From: Schaalia odontolytica | GTDB lineage: Bacteria; Actinomycetota; Actinomycetes; Actinomycetales; Actinomycetaceae | Assembly (NCBI RefSeq): GCF_009730335.1 | Contig: NZ_CP046315.1 | Coordinates: 1,240,001-1,304,000, forward strand | Reading direction: 5' to 3' | DNA length: 64,000 bases | In this document: piece by piece, positions 34,480 to 42,879 of the stretch | How positions within the stretch are numbered: the first letter of the stretch is position 1 | How the letters are laid out: the number at the start of each line of letters is the position of its first letter | Notes under the pieces: generated by a model | Told to the model about the DNA's origin: nothing | Database searches by the model: none | What the model saw: only the letters and a program-made list of their open reading frames with translations | Made by a program: the position numbers and the translations under genes

Positions 34480-36108
34480 ATGGTTGCCTTGAAGCGCCGT
34501 CACTTCGGTGTTCTTGTTGCGATTTTCGCATTGGTTGTGAGTTTCTTTGGCCTGGCCCAGTTTATTGGCGCTCAGGCTCCTGCGTCCGCGGCTCCCCTGA
34601 GCTGCCCCGAGCCGACTACGAATGTGAGCAACAAGGTCACCTTGGATTGGGACAATGCTCAGCTTGTCGACCACGCTGGCCGTGAGACCAAGGCTGTGGG
34701 TGACTGGTGGGACCTCGGTATCAAGCTGCCGTGGAAGACCGACGGTCGCGTGAAGGCCGGTGACTACTTCACCTACGACGCCTCGATCGTCAACACTGCG
34801 ACCGGGGAGAGCGTCCTCCGTCCGAACGTTGCCCGTAAGTTCGAGGTCATCTCCAACAATGGCGTCGTCGTCGGCTGCGGCACCTGGGGTGCTGACGGTA
34901 TGGTGACCGTCGTATTTAACGAGAAGGTCGAGTCCGCTGCGCAGTGGTACGGCCACGTCTCCACCAACGGCCTGACCCACTACACTGGTCCCGGCGGTGA
35001 GAAGTACACGGTGAAGCTCGGCAAGAAGGTCGAGCGTGAGATCGACATGCTGCGCCGCACCCCCGGCGTCCCCCGCTACCAGAAGGACGGCTGGCTGACC
35101 CTCGGTGAGAACGAAGATGGTGACGAGAACAAGGCCATCATGTGGCGTGTTGTCTTCCCCGCTGGCGACAAGGCCGTGACCGGCGCGTCGATCGTCGACG
35201 AGGTCCCCGCGGGCTCTAACTGGAGCTTCAACTGCGACGTCGTTAATGAATACACGAAGAACCACACCTACCTGGTGACCGATCCGACGACCTCCGAGGG
35301 CCTCCGCCAGGACAATGACACCTCGAAGGGTGCCTTCGGTGCTGCCGCGCAGGTCGAGTGCTCCTCCTCCAAGGTGACCGTCACGCTCGCCGAGATTCCT
35401 GCGAACCAGGCCGCCATCATCCTGCTCCCCGCCCACATTGAGGGTGCGAAGCGCGCCGGTGACGTCGTGGGTGTCTTCTCCAACACCGTCAACTTCAACG
35501 TTCTCGGTGGCAAGGTCGTCGAGCCCATTACGAAGACCCTCCACTACGGTGCGGTCGCCGACGCGTACGCCCATCAGACCTTCTCCGTGACCAAGAAGGT
35601 CGAGGGTGACCTGCCCGAGTCCGCACAGGACCTCGAGTACCCGCTGACGATCACCTTGAAGAATGACGCCGATCCCTCGGTGAATAAGACCTACGAGGCC
35701 TCCGTTAAGGCTGGCGAGACCTACACGTACCCCACGTCTCTGCCGCTGGGTACCGTCGTGACGGTGTCGGAGGGGGACCTGCCCGCCGGTGTGGGCATCA
35801 CCTGGAACGACGGCGAGAGCCGCGTCTTCGAGGCCGCCGACGGCGTGACCCTCTCGGCAGATAACCGCGAGGCTACCTTCACGCTGAGCGATGATCAGGT
35901 CTACTCGCTGACCCTCACCAATGTTCTGGCTCCGACCCCGACTCCGTCGGCCACGCCTTCGACTCCCTCTCCGACCCCCTCGGCAACTCCTTCGCCCACT
36001 CCGCAGCTGGCCAAGACTGGTACCGATGCGGCAGGCCTGGGTGTCCTGGCTGGAATCGTCGCGATTGCGGGCCTGTCTCTCGTGGCGGCCAAGCGTCGTA
36101 GTCACTGA
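34480..36108 (+). CDS. LPXTG-like cell-wall-anchored surface protein with DUF5979-type domain
   Basis: This 542-residue secreted protein would be attached to peptidoglycan by sortase. It has a signal peptide at residues 1-37 (basic start, VLVAIFALVVSFFGLAQF, cleavage near APASA). An N-terminal region of about 330 residues has few cysteines, in the style of Ig-like or collagen-binding adhesin domains. A DUF5979-like repeat follows (about 365-485, FSVTKKVEGDLPESAQDLEY to VYSLTLTN), then a Pro/Thr/Ser linker. The sorting signal is LAKTG at 510-514, with a hydrophobic helix and a KRRSH tail. LAxTG is the motif preferred by class E sortases; no sortase gene is in the window. AGGAG lies 6 nt upstream. 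A near-identical architecture follows at 36726. Confidence 0.87.
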   Translation: MVALKRRHFGVLVAIFALVVSFFGLAQFIGAQAPASAAPLSCPEPTTNVSNKVTLDWDNAQLVDHAGRETKAVGDWWDLGIKLPWKTDGRVKAGDYFTYDASIVNTATGESVLRPNVARKFEVISNNGVVVGCGTWGADGMVTVVFNEKVESAAQWYGHVSTNGLTHYTGPGGEKYTVKLGKKVEREIDMLRRTPGVPRYQKDGWLTLGENEDGDENKAIMWRVVFPAGDKAVTGASIVDEVPAGSNWSFNCDVVNEYTKNHTYLVTDPTTSEGLRQDNDTSKGAFGAAAQVECSSSKVTVTLAEIPANQAAIILLPAHIEGAKRAGDVVGVFSNTVNFNVLGGKVVEPITKTLHYGAVADAYAHQTFSVTKKVEGDLPESAQDLEYPLTITLKNDADPSVNKTYEASVKAGETYTYPTSLPLGTVVTVSEGDLPAGVGITWNDGESRVFEAADGVTLSADNREATFTLSDDQVYSLTLTNVLAPTPTPSATPSTPSPTPSATPSPTPQLAKTGTDAAGLGVLAGIVAIAGLSLVAAKRRSH

Positions 36109-36148
36109 TGACGAAACCCCTGAGGTGCATGAGTGCCTGAGGGCGCAC

Positions 36149-36188
36149 AGTGGGTGGGATGAGCAGTGCTCATCCCACCCACTTCTTT
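36149..36188 (+). terminator. Rho-independent terminator after the surface-protein gene
   Basis: A perfect 14-bp stem, GTGGGTGGGATGAG (36150-36163) and CTCATCCCACCCAC (36169-36182), extends to a tight loop and is followed by TTCTTT. Confidence 0.85.
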
Positions 36189-36725
36189 ACGTGTGCTTTC
36201 TTGTGGCGGATGATTCGTGTGGTGGGCAGGGCGAGCGGCGTGCGGACAAAAGTCCTGTCAAAAGATGAGTGGGTGAAAAACCTGCTGTCGATACCGTGCA
36301 GGGGAGTGGTCGACTATGTCGTCGTAGCTCATCGTGTGCGGTTGCTCGTGATGCTGATTGTGGCTTGTCGGAGCCGTTTGGTGTTGACGCCCAGCGGTGG
36401 GGCACGCGTGACGCAAAAGCGGGTGGCTCATGGTCGCGTGAGGTGCAAATGGACAGTTTCGCACAGAAGGTGATGAAGAGCACTATTTTGCAAAATCTGC
36501 ATTGTTGCTGGTCAAGTGTGTTTGACCTGCTGTGCAGGAAGTTTAATTGGGTTGATTGCGGATTAGTTTTCTCTTCTTTATATATGCAGATTAAGGCGGT
36601 TTGGCAACGATATTTTATTTGAATAGTTCTCTGCTAATCCTCTGATGGTCGATCTTATCCCGTAGATACTCTGTAATTATGCGCTTAAGGAGACATCGCC
36701 TCATGCCCATTGACAGGAGTATTTT
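36189..36725. other. AT-richer spacer upstream of the second surface-protein copy
   Basis: No gene is supported in these 537 bases. The part from about 36480 to 36620 is notably AT-rich, with TATATATG near 36579 as a possible -10 region. The last 20 bases (ATTGACAGGAG then ATG) match the region just upstream of the intact copy at 34480, showing that the duplication included the translation-start region. Confidence 0.55.
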
Positions 36726-38360
36726 ATGGTTGCGTTGAAGAACACTCGGCTTAGCGCACTTCTTATAGCTTTCGCTCTGGTATTGAGCTTCGTTGATGCT
36801 TTGCAGCTGTTGACGACCCGCACGGCGTTGGCCACGGCGCTTGCGTGCCCGGCCCCCACGACCAACGTCAACGACAAGGTTGACCTGGACTGGGATAACC
36901 TGCAGCTGGTCAATCCCCAGGGTGCGGAAGCGAAGACAATCGCGAACATGTGGGATACTGGCGTTAAGCTGCCGTGGAAGATCGACGGCGCCGTCAAGGC
37001 CGGTGACTTCTTCACCTACGACGCGACCGTCGCCGAGGCGGACACGGGCCAGTCGATCCTGCGCCCCACCGCCGAGCGTTCCTTTGATGTTCGTTCTGCG
37101 ACCGGCGTTGTCGTCGGCTGCGGCACGTGGGGCACCGATGGCAATGTCACCGTCGTCTTCAACGAGAACGTTAACTCGGCTGCCGAGTGGGCAGGTTCCG
37201 TGACGACGAGCGCCATGATTCAGTACACCGGCCCCGCCAACGAGCAGTTCGAGGTGCAGGTCGGCAACAAGGTGCTTTCGTGCAACGTCAACATGGTCGT
37301 GCGCCCCACCGGCGAAGCCCGCACCGTCAAGGAAGGCTGGATTGGCGTGAGCGACAGCGAGGATGGCGATGAGAACAAGTCCATCATGTAGCGAGTGATC
37401 CTGCCCGCTGGCGATTCCGCAGTGACCGGTGCGTCGATCGTCGACGAGGTTCCCGCCGACGACAACTGGAGCTACGACTGCGACACGGTGGTCGACTACG
37501 TCAAGAAGTACACCTTCGTCGTCGTCGATCCGACCACGCCCGAGGGTTAGCGCCTGAGCAAGGACACCTCGAAGGATGCCTTCGGCGCCGGATCTACGGT
37601 CGAGTGCACGCCCCAGAAGCTGACCGTGACCATCCCTGAGATCCCCGCGAACCAGTCGGCGATCGTCGAGATTCCGACTCGCGTTGAGGGTGCCAAGCGT
37701 GCCGCTGACGTCGTCGGTAAATTCTCCAACACCGTGACGTTCAATGTGCCCGGCAAGAAGGTTTCGCCCGTCATGAAGGCGATGCGTTTCGGTGCGTCCG
37801 CGGATGCCTTCGCGCGCCAGAGCTTCTCTGTGACGACGAAGGTCGATGGCGAGCTCCCCGACAACGCGAAGGACCTCGAGTACACCCTGACCATCACGCT
37901 GAAGAACGATTCCGATCCGTCGGTCAACAAGACCTACCAGGCGACTGTCAAGGCGGGCAAGAGCGACAGCTACCCGGGTGCCCTCCCTCTGGGCACCGAG
38001 GTCACCATCTCCGAGGGTGACCTGCCCTCCGCTGACGGCGTCACCTTGAACGAGGTCGAGAGTCGCGTGTTCGATACCGCTCAGGGCGTCACCCTCAAGG
38101 CTAACAACCGTGAGGCAACGTTCACGCTCAGCGAGGATCACCTCTTTGCTCTCAAACTGAACAATTAGCTGATGCCGGCTCCTAAGCCGGCTCCTAAGCC
38201 GACGCCCATGCCGACCCCGACCCCGACCCCGGCGCCTTCGACGCCTCCGGCTCGGAGCCGGGTGAAGACCGGTGCTGATGCTGCGAACGTCGGTGTCCTA
38301 GCCGGAATCGTGGCCCTTGCGGGTGGATCTCTCGTCGCAGTCAAGCGTCGTCAGCGCTGA
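36726..38360 (+). pseudogene. Second copy of the surface protein, interrupted by three in-frame TAG codons
   Basis: This is a paralog of the protein encoded at 34480-36108. The frame stays open over 545 codons with no indel that breaks it. However, codons 222 (37389), 275 (37548) and 481 (38166) are TAG. The first replaces the Trp of the intact copy's IMWRV. Similarity continues after each stop: TGASIVDEVPA, then EIPANQSAIVEIPTRVEGAK, then a DUF5979-like domain with DLEYTLTITLKNDSDPSVNK, then a Pro-rich linker and membrane anchor. The sorting motif is changed to RVKTG. Signal peptide and ribosome-binding site are intact. It is most simply a recent pseudogene. Amber readthrough is the alternative. 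Confidence 0.8.
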
Positions 38361-38571
38361 ACGCGATGAAGGTTGCTCTCGCGGCTCCGAAGCGGTGACG
38401 CGCATGCACACATCATGCGGAACACGCGGGTGAAGCAGTTGTACTGAGACCGGAAACCTCTAAGCGTGCAAAACGAACGACGGTCATTCGCCGATGGTCG
38501 GGGTGCTGCTTACAGAGCGCAGCGCCAGCTTGCATTGAGCCCGACGTTACTTTGGTCAGCTCCTCGATGCT

Positions 38572-40338
38572 CTATCCAACGAGGAGATACACACGAGCCT
38601 CCCACGGCTTCATCGGTGTGGTAACAGTGGGTTCGCTACCCAGGTGGTTGCCGGCCTCATCGCTCTTCGTCTGTGACGCTTCCGTGTTGCCCAAGTAGAG
38701 GTGCCACGGTAACGAAGCCATGGCCTCGTCCTCTGGAGAGAACAGGGGAGCGTGGCGTTGCCCGGACAGATTGACCATCACGAGAACGTCCGAACCTGGC
38801 GTGCTGCGGTGATAGATGAAGAGCGCGGGCGCTGAGGCGTCTATCCGTGAGAACGTTCCATCGGTCAGAGCGGGAATGACGTGGCGAGCACTGATGAGCG
38901 CGCGGTAGTACGTCAGAATGGATTGAGGATCATTTGCTTGTGCTGCGACGGTGATGTTCTCAGCGGAAGCGGGTACGTCAATCCAGGGGACTGCTTCAGA
39001 GAAGCCGGCAGTGGGGGAGGAGTCCCACTGCATCGGGGTCCGGCCGTTGTCTCTCGACATAGCGGCGAGTCCCTCGGGGACCTTATCGATGCCCAGGCGC
39101 TCCATGTACGACACGGATTCGACGTCGCGGAAATCGGCTGCGGTCGTGAAGTCTCCGCCGAGCATGCCGATCTCTTGGCCCTGATAGATGAAGGGGGTTC
39201 CGCGCTGGAGGAAATAGGCGGTTGCCAGGGCTGTTGCTGATTCGTACCAGTAGCACGAGGAATCCCCGAAACGGGATACCGAGCGTGGCTGGTCGTGGTT
39301 CTCCAGGTACAGGGCGTTCCATCCGCTCGTCCCGAGCGTGTCCTGCCAGCGAGTGAGAACATCCGCCAGCTCCCCGGGCGCCAGCTGGCGGGGCGAGAAC
39401 TTGCCGTTTTCGAGGCCGAGGTTGACGTGCTCGAACTGGATGAGCATGTTGAACTCGCGGCGCTCGGGATCGCAAAACAGCAGTGCTGTCTCGGGCGACG
39501 CGTTGGAGGCCTCGCCGACCGTAAATGACCCCGGATGGTGGGCGAACGTCCGTTCGTGCATCTCCTGCAGGAATTCGTGGAGACGAGGCCCGTCCGCGAA
39601 GCACTCGTGGCCGACGCCAAACGGCGGGCGGGGTGGGCCGCCATCGGGCAAGCCCGGCAGCTTCGAAATGACGTCAATTGCGTCGACCCGGAAGCCATCG
39701 GCGCCCCGGTCGAGCCACCAGTTCATCATGTCGTAGACGGCGTCACGAACGTGCGGGTTCTCCCAGTTTAAGTCGGGTTGCTCGCGTGCGAAAAGGTGGA
39801 GGTAGTACTGGCCCGTGGACGCGTCGTACTCCCACGCCGGCCCACCGAAAAAAGACTCCCAGTTCGTCGGCTCAGCTCCGGGAGTGCCAGGCTCGAAGCC
39901 AGGGCGTGGATCCCGCCAGTAGTACCAGTCTCGACGCTCCGAGTTCATGCTCGATGCCGACTCAACGAACCAGGGGTGCTCGATCGACGTGTGGTTGACG
40001 ACGAGGTCCATAACGATGCGCATACCCAGGGCGTGGGCGCGCGTGACCAGGGCATCAAAAGCACCGAGATCACCGAATAACGGATCGATATCGCGGTAGT
40101 CCGAGATGTCGTAGCCGTTATCCGCCTGAGGGGAGCGATAGATCGGCGATATCCACACGATATCGACCCCGAGATCAGCTAGATAGTCCAGGCGGCGGAA
40201 AATCCCCTCAAGGTCACCGAGCCCATCCCCGTTCGTGTCCTGGAACGAACGGGGATAGACCTGGTAGAGCACGGCGTTCTTCCACCAGGGCTGTGTTGCG
40301 TAGAGCTTGCCAGGAAGCAACTCGGGGTGGATGATCAT
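38572..40338 (-). CDS. GH13 alpha-glucosidase (oligo-1,6-glucosidase/maltase type)
   Basis: This 588-residue cytoplasmic glycoside hydrolase of family 13 would release glucose from maltose, isomaltose or glycogen fragments. It starts with the family-typical WWKNAVLYQVYPRSFQDTNG. Catalytic residues are the nucleophile Asp in GFRVDAIDV near residue 221, the acid/base Glu in TVGEASNA near 274, and the stabilising Asp in ENHDQPR near 349. No signal peptide is present. It is the last gene in a minus-strand run after three membrane-protein genes (21-nt gap). Trehalose-6-phosphate hydrolase or sucrose isomerase activity cannot be excluded. Confidence 0.9.
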   Translation of the reverse strand: MIIHPELLPGKLYATQPWWKNAVLYQVYPRSFQDTNGDGLGDLEGIFRRLDYLADLGVDIVWISPIYRSPQADNGYDISDYRDIDPLFGDLGAFDALVTRAHALGMRIVMDLVVNHTSIEHPWFVESASSMNSERRDWYYWRDPRPGFEPGTPGAEPTNWESFFGGPAWEYDASTGQYYLHLFAREQPDLNWENPHVRDAVYDMMNWWLDRGADGFRVDAIDVISKLPGLPDGGPPRPPFGVGHECFADGPRLHEFLQEMHERTFAHHPGSFTVGEASNASPETALLFCDPERREFNMLIQFEHVNLGLENGKFSPRQLAPGELADVLTRWQDTLGTSGWNALYLENHDQPRSVSRFGDSSCYWYESATALATAYFLQRGTPFIYQGQEIGMLGGDFTTAADFRDVESVSYMERLGIDKVPEGLAAMSRDNGRTPMQWDSSPTAGFSEAVPWIDVPASAENITVAAQANDPQSILTYYRALISARHVIPALTDGTFSRIDASAPALFIYHRSTPGSDVLVMVNLSGQRHAPLFSPEDEAMASLPWHLYLGNTEASQTKSDEAGNHLGSEPTVTTPMKPWEARVYLLVG

Positions 40339-40359
40339 CGCGCGTGTCGGTTGTACGGT

Positions 40360-41094
40360 TTAGTAGCCGTCGAGGGCAGCCCAGGCCTCGTACAGGCCGT
40401 TGTCCTTGTGGTAGACGGCAGTGCACGTGAAGTTGAAGGTGCCGCTCTTGCCCGTGAGAAGTGTGCCGTTGAACTGACCCTTCGAAATGTACTGGGGGTT
40501 GCCAGAGGCATCCACACCGTCGCGCTCGACGATCCAGTTCTCCATCTTGCCCTGCACGACGGTTGAGGAAATTGCGTTCTTGCACTCCAGCTTCACGCCA
40601 TATTCCTCGTCGGTGCTGACGTCCCCGGAAGAACCCGTCCCCTGAGTCGGTGCAGGGCTGGGCTTCGTGCCGACGGGAGGCGCGGACTGGGTCGGTGCAG
40701 GGGCGGGAGCCACGGGGGCAGACGGGCTTGGGTCTGCAGAAGGAACGGACGTGGGTGCTGCGCTGGTCGGGGCGCTCGGCGAGGCCGATGGCTCGTCGTT
40801 GGAGGAATCGTCCTTGGCGAGTGCCCAGATTGCAACGCCAGCGACCAGGATCACGACCACGACGGCCGCGATGATGCCGATGATCAGCCCGGTCTTCGAC
40901 TTCTGCTCCGGCTGTCCACCGTAGGGGGCGCCCTGGAACTGGCCCTGGGGGTAGTATCCCTGCTGAGACTGCGGGGCGTAACCCTGCTGCTGATATCCGC
41001 CTGCCACGGGCATCTGCTGGGTGTACTGCTGCCCGGCCGGATACTGGCCGTTTCCGCCAGCAGGCTGCTGGTTGGGACTGTAGGGGTTTGACAT
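40360..41094 (-). CDS. Single-pass membrane protein with Gln/Pro/Gly-rich N-terminus (paralog 3 of 3)
   Basis: This 244-residue protein has a Gln/Gly/Pro/Tyr-rich cytoplasmic N-terminus (about residues 1-66), one membrane helix (TGLIIGIIAAVVVVILVAGV, about 68-92) and a Ser/Pro/Ala-rich linker to about 165. A C-terminal extracellular domain of about 80 residues follows, with two cysteines (KLECKN and FNFTCTA) that could form a disulfide. It shares this architecture with the two genes upstream. There is no signal peptide; topology is predicted inside to outside. Function is unknown; it may be a cell-wall or sensor-like protein. Spacing suggests an operon with the GH13 gene. Confidence 0.78.
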   Translation of the reverse strand: MSNPYSPNQQPAGGNGQYPAGQQYTQQMPVAGGYQQQGYAPQSQQGYYPQGQFQGAPYGGQPEQKSKTGLIIGIIAAVVVVILVAGVAIWALAKDDSSNDEPSASPSAPTSAAPTSVPSADPSPSAPVAPAPAPTQSAPPVGTKPSPAPTQGTGSSGDVSTDEEYGVKLECKNAISSTVVQGKMENWIVERDGVDASGNPQYISKGQFNGTLLTGKSGTFNFTCTAVYHKDNGLYEAWAALDGY

Positions 41095-41177
41095 AGGTGT
41101 TCCCGGTATTGAGTGAGTGAGGATCAGCCGGTTTTACAGACAACGAGTCGTGAGAGCCAGCTCGTGATCATGACGGT

Positions 41178-41915
41178 CTAGGCGTTCTTGTATGTGAGAA
41201 GAGTATCGAACGAGTCGAGGCTCTTCACGTAGTAGCCCTTGCATTCGAACGACCAGCGCCCGGTCTTGTTGGTCGTCGTATCCGTTCCGGTGACGATGCC
41301 GGTGTAGACGTGCTTCTCTCCGTTGGGGAGTACCTCTGGCTGTGCGTAGTTCTCGTTCGAAACACTGGCGTTCGACCACTTGCGATTGATTTGTTCTTTG
41401 CACGAGGCGAGAACTCGTTCCTTCATGTCGCCCTGCCCGCCGTTCCCATTCCCTGGCGCTGCCCCCTGCGTGGGGTTGGTGCCCACTGGCGGCTGTGTGG
41501 GGTTGGTGCCCACGGGTGGCTGCATCGGGTTGGTACCCGCCGCAGGGTCAGAGGCCTGAGAGGGAACTCCCGGCATAGTGGGTGAATCAGCGTCGGAGTC
41601 CGAGTCGTCCTTGTTCAGTGCCCAGATCGCGATGCCGGCGATGATGGCAACGACCAGGACGGCGGCGATGATGCCGATGATGAGGCCCGTCTTTTTCTTC
41701 TCCGGTGCGACGCCGTAGGGAGTGCCCGGAAACTGCCCCTGTTGGTAGTAGCCCTGCTGAGGTTGCTGTCCAAATCCGTGATTTTGGCCGTAGCCGCCCG
41801 CGCCAGGCATCTGCTGGCCGGGCTGCTGGCCGTAGGCCCCGCCAAGCTGCTGCCCGGCCGGGTACTGGCCGCTGCCGGGCATCGGCTGCTGGTTGGGGTT
41901 GAAAGGGTTCGACAT
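41178..41915 (-). CDS. Single-pass membrane protein with Gln/Pro/Gly-rich N-terminus (paralog 2 of 3)
   Basis: This 245-residue protein has a cytoplasmic low-complexity N-terminus (MSNPFNPNQQPMPGSGQYPA and onward). The membrane helix is TGLIIGIIAAVLVVAIIAGI (about 72-96). A linker contains QPPVGTNPTQPPVGTNPTQ repeats. The extracellular domain has two cysteines (VLASCKEQINRKW and WSFECKGYYV). It is close in layout and sequence to both neighbours. The gap to the next gene is 83 nt. No enzymatic motif is seen; function unknown. Confidence 0.78.
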   Translation of the reverse strand: MSNPFNPNQQPMPGSGQYPAGQQLGGAYGQQPGQQMPGAGGYGQNHGFGQQPQQGYYQQGQFPGTPYGVAPEKKKTGLIIGIIAAVLVVAIIAGIAIWALNKDDSDSDADSPTMPGVPSQASDPAAGTNPMQPPVGTNPTQPPVGTNPTQGAAPGNGNGGQGDMKERVLASCKEQINRKWSNASVSNENYAQPEVLPNGEKHVYTGIVTGTDTTTNKTGRWSFECKGYYVKSLDSFDTLLTYKNA

Positions 41916-41965
41916 GGGGACTCCTCCGTCTATCGGAAGCTGTCAGCGTGTGTCAGCGCTGTGTC

Positions 41966-42808
41966 TCAGTAATCTTCGGCGATAACGAATGCGGTGAAAC
42001 TCTTTGTGCTGCCAAGGTAGAAGACAGAGCAGGTGAAGCTAGTGTTGACGTTCTTCTTCGTAATCTTGTCCGTACCGGTGAGCGTGCCGGTGTAATCCCA
42101 CCACTGGGTGTCGCCGTAGCTATCCTTCAGCTCAAGCTTTGCACCTGAGACACTCGCGTTCGTGTACTCGTCGTTGATTTCCTTGGTGCACTCGGCGATG
42201 GCCTGCTGTTCCAGATCGGAGTTAGAGCCGCCACCGGGGGCTGCGCCCTGCGAGGGGTTGGTGCCCACGGGCGGCTGCGAGGGGTTGGTGCCCACGGGCG
42301 GCTGCGAGGGGTTGGTGCCCACCGGGGGCTGCGAGGGGTTTACGCCAGCGGAAGGGGCTGCGGTGCTCGGGGCGCTCTGGGCAGCATCAGCGTTGGAAGA
42401 GTCGTCGCCGGACACGAACCACCAGATGGCGACACCGGCGGCAATGAGCACGACGACGACGGCTGCGACGATCCCGATGATGAGGCCCGTCTTCTTCTTT
42501 GCCGGCTGCCCGCCGCCCGGGGCGCCCTGGAACTGGCCCTGCTGGTAGTAGCCCTGCTGGGCCTGCTGACCGTATCCCTGAGACTGGCCGTAGCCGCCCG
42601 CTACGGGCATCTGCTGGGTGGGCTGTTGCCCATAGCCTCCCATGGCGGGCATCTGCTGGGTGGGCTGCTGCCCATAGCCGCCGGCTACGGGCATCTGCTG
42701 GGTGGGCTGCTGCCCAAAGTCACCTTGTGGGTATGCGCCCTGCTGGGGGTACCCACCCTGCTGGGGCTGGAAGGGCTGCTGATTCTCGGGAGAATAGGGC
42801 GTGCTCAT
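41966..42808 (-). CDS. Single-pass membrane protein with Gln/Pro/Gly-rich N-terminus (paralog 1 of 3)
   Basis: This 280-residue protein is the longest of the three paralogs. The N-terminus repeats a 14-residue GYGQQPTQQMP-type unit three to four times. The membrane helix is TGLIIGIVAAVVVVLIAAGV (about 107-131). The linker contains three copies of SQPPVGTNP. The extracellular domain again has two cysteines (IAECTKEINDEY and NTSFTCSVFYLG). Internal repeat expansion explains its extra length. It is the first gene of the minus-strand run. Function unknown. Confidence 0.78.
   Translation of the reverse strand: MSTPYSPENQQPFQPQQGGYPQQGAYPQGDFGQQPTQQMPVAGGYGQQPTQQMPAMGGYGQQPTQQMPVAGGYGQSQGYGQQAQQGYYQQGQFQGAPGGGQPAKKKTGLIIGIVAAVVVVLIAAGVAIWWFVSGDDSSNADAAQSAPSTAAPSAGVNPSQPPVGTNPSQPPVGTNPSQPPVGTNPSQGAAPGGGSNSDLEQQAIAECTKEINDEYTNASVSGAKLELKDSYGDTQWWDYTGTLTGTDKITKKNVNTSFTCSVFYLGSTKSFTAFVIAEDY
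42252..42346. repeat. 27-bp tandem repeat encoding SQPPVGTNP
   Basis: Three nearly identical 27-bp units begin at 42252, 42279 and 42306, plus a partial fourth, inside the extracellular linker of the membrane protein at 41966-42808. The copy number is likely to vary between strains. Confidence 0.8.
42593..42718. repeat. 42-bp tandem repeat encoding the GYGQQPTQQMP-type unit
   Basis: Three 42-bp units begin at 42593, 42635 and 42677 in the N-terminal part of the same membrane-protein gene, with only a few substitutions. Confidence 0.8.
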
Positions 42809-42867
42809 AGTGTACTTCCGTGTTGGTGAGAGAGGTCTCAGGGAACGTTCTGTATCCTACCAGGCGC

Positions 42868-42879
42868 TAGGCTTGTGGC
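42868..42879 (+). promoter_or_regulatory. Candidate leaderless promoter for the ATP-grasp gene
   Basis: TAGGCT (42868-42873), then 6 nt, then ATG 42880, with no ribosome-binding site. Confidence 0.4.

Noticed and set aside
34321-36105. Minus-strand open frame (594 codons) opposite the surface-protein gene
   Set aside because: The opposite strand encodes a protein with signal peptide, domain and sorting signal. The antisense translation has no recognisable domain.
36726-38360. Pyrrolysine-type use of TAG
   Set aside because: No pyl genes or CUA tRNA are seen in the window, and the stops fall at positions with ordinary residues in the intact copy. A pseudogene is simpler.
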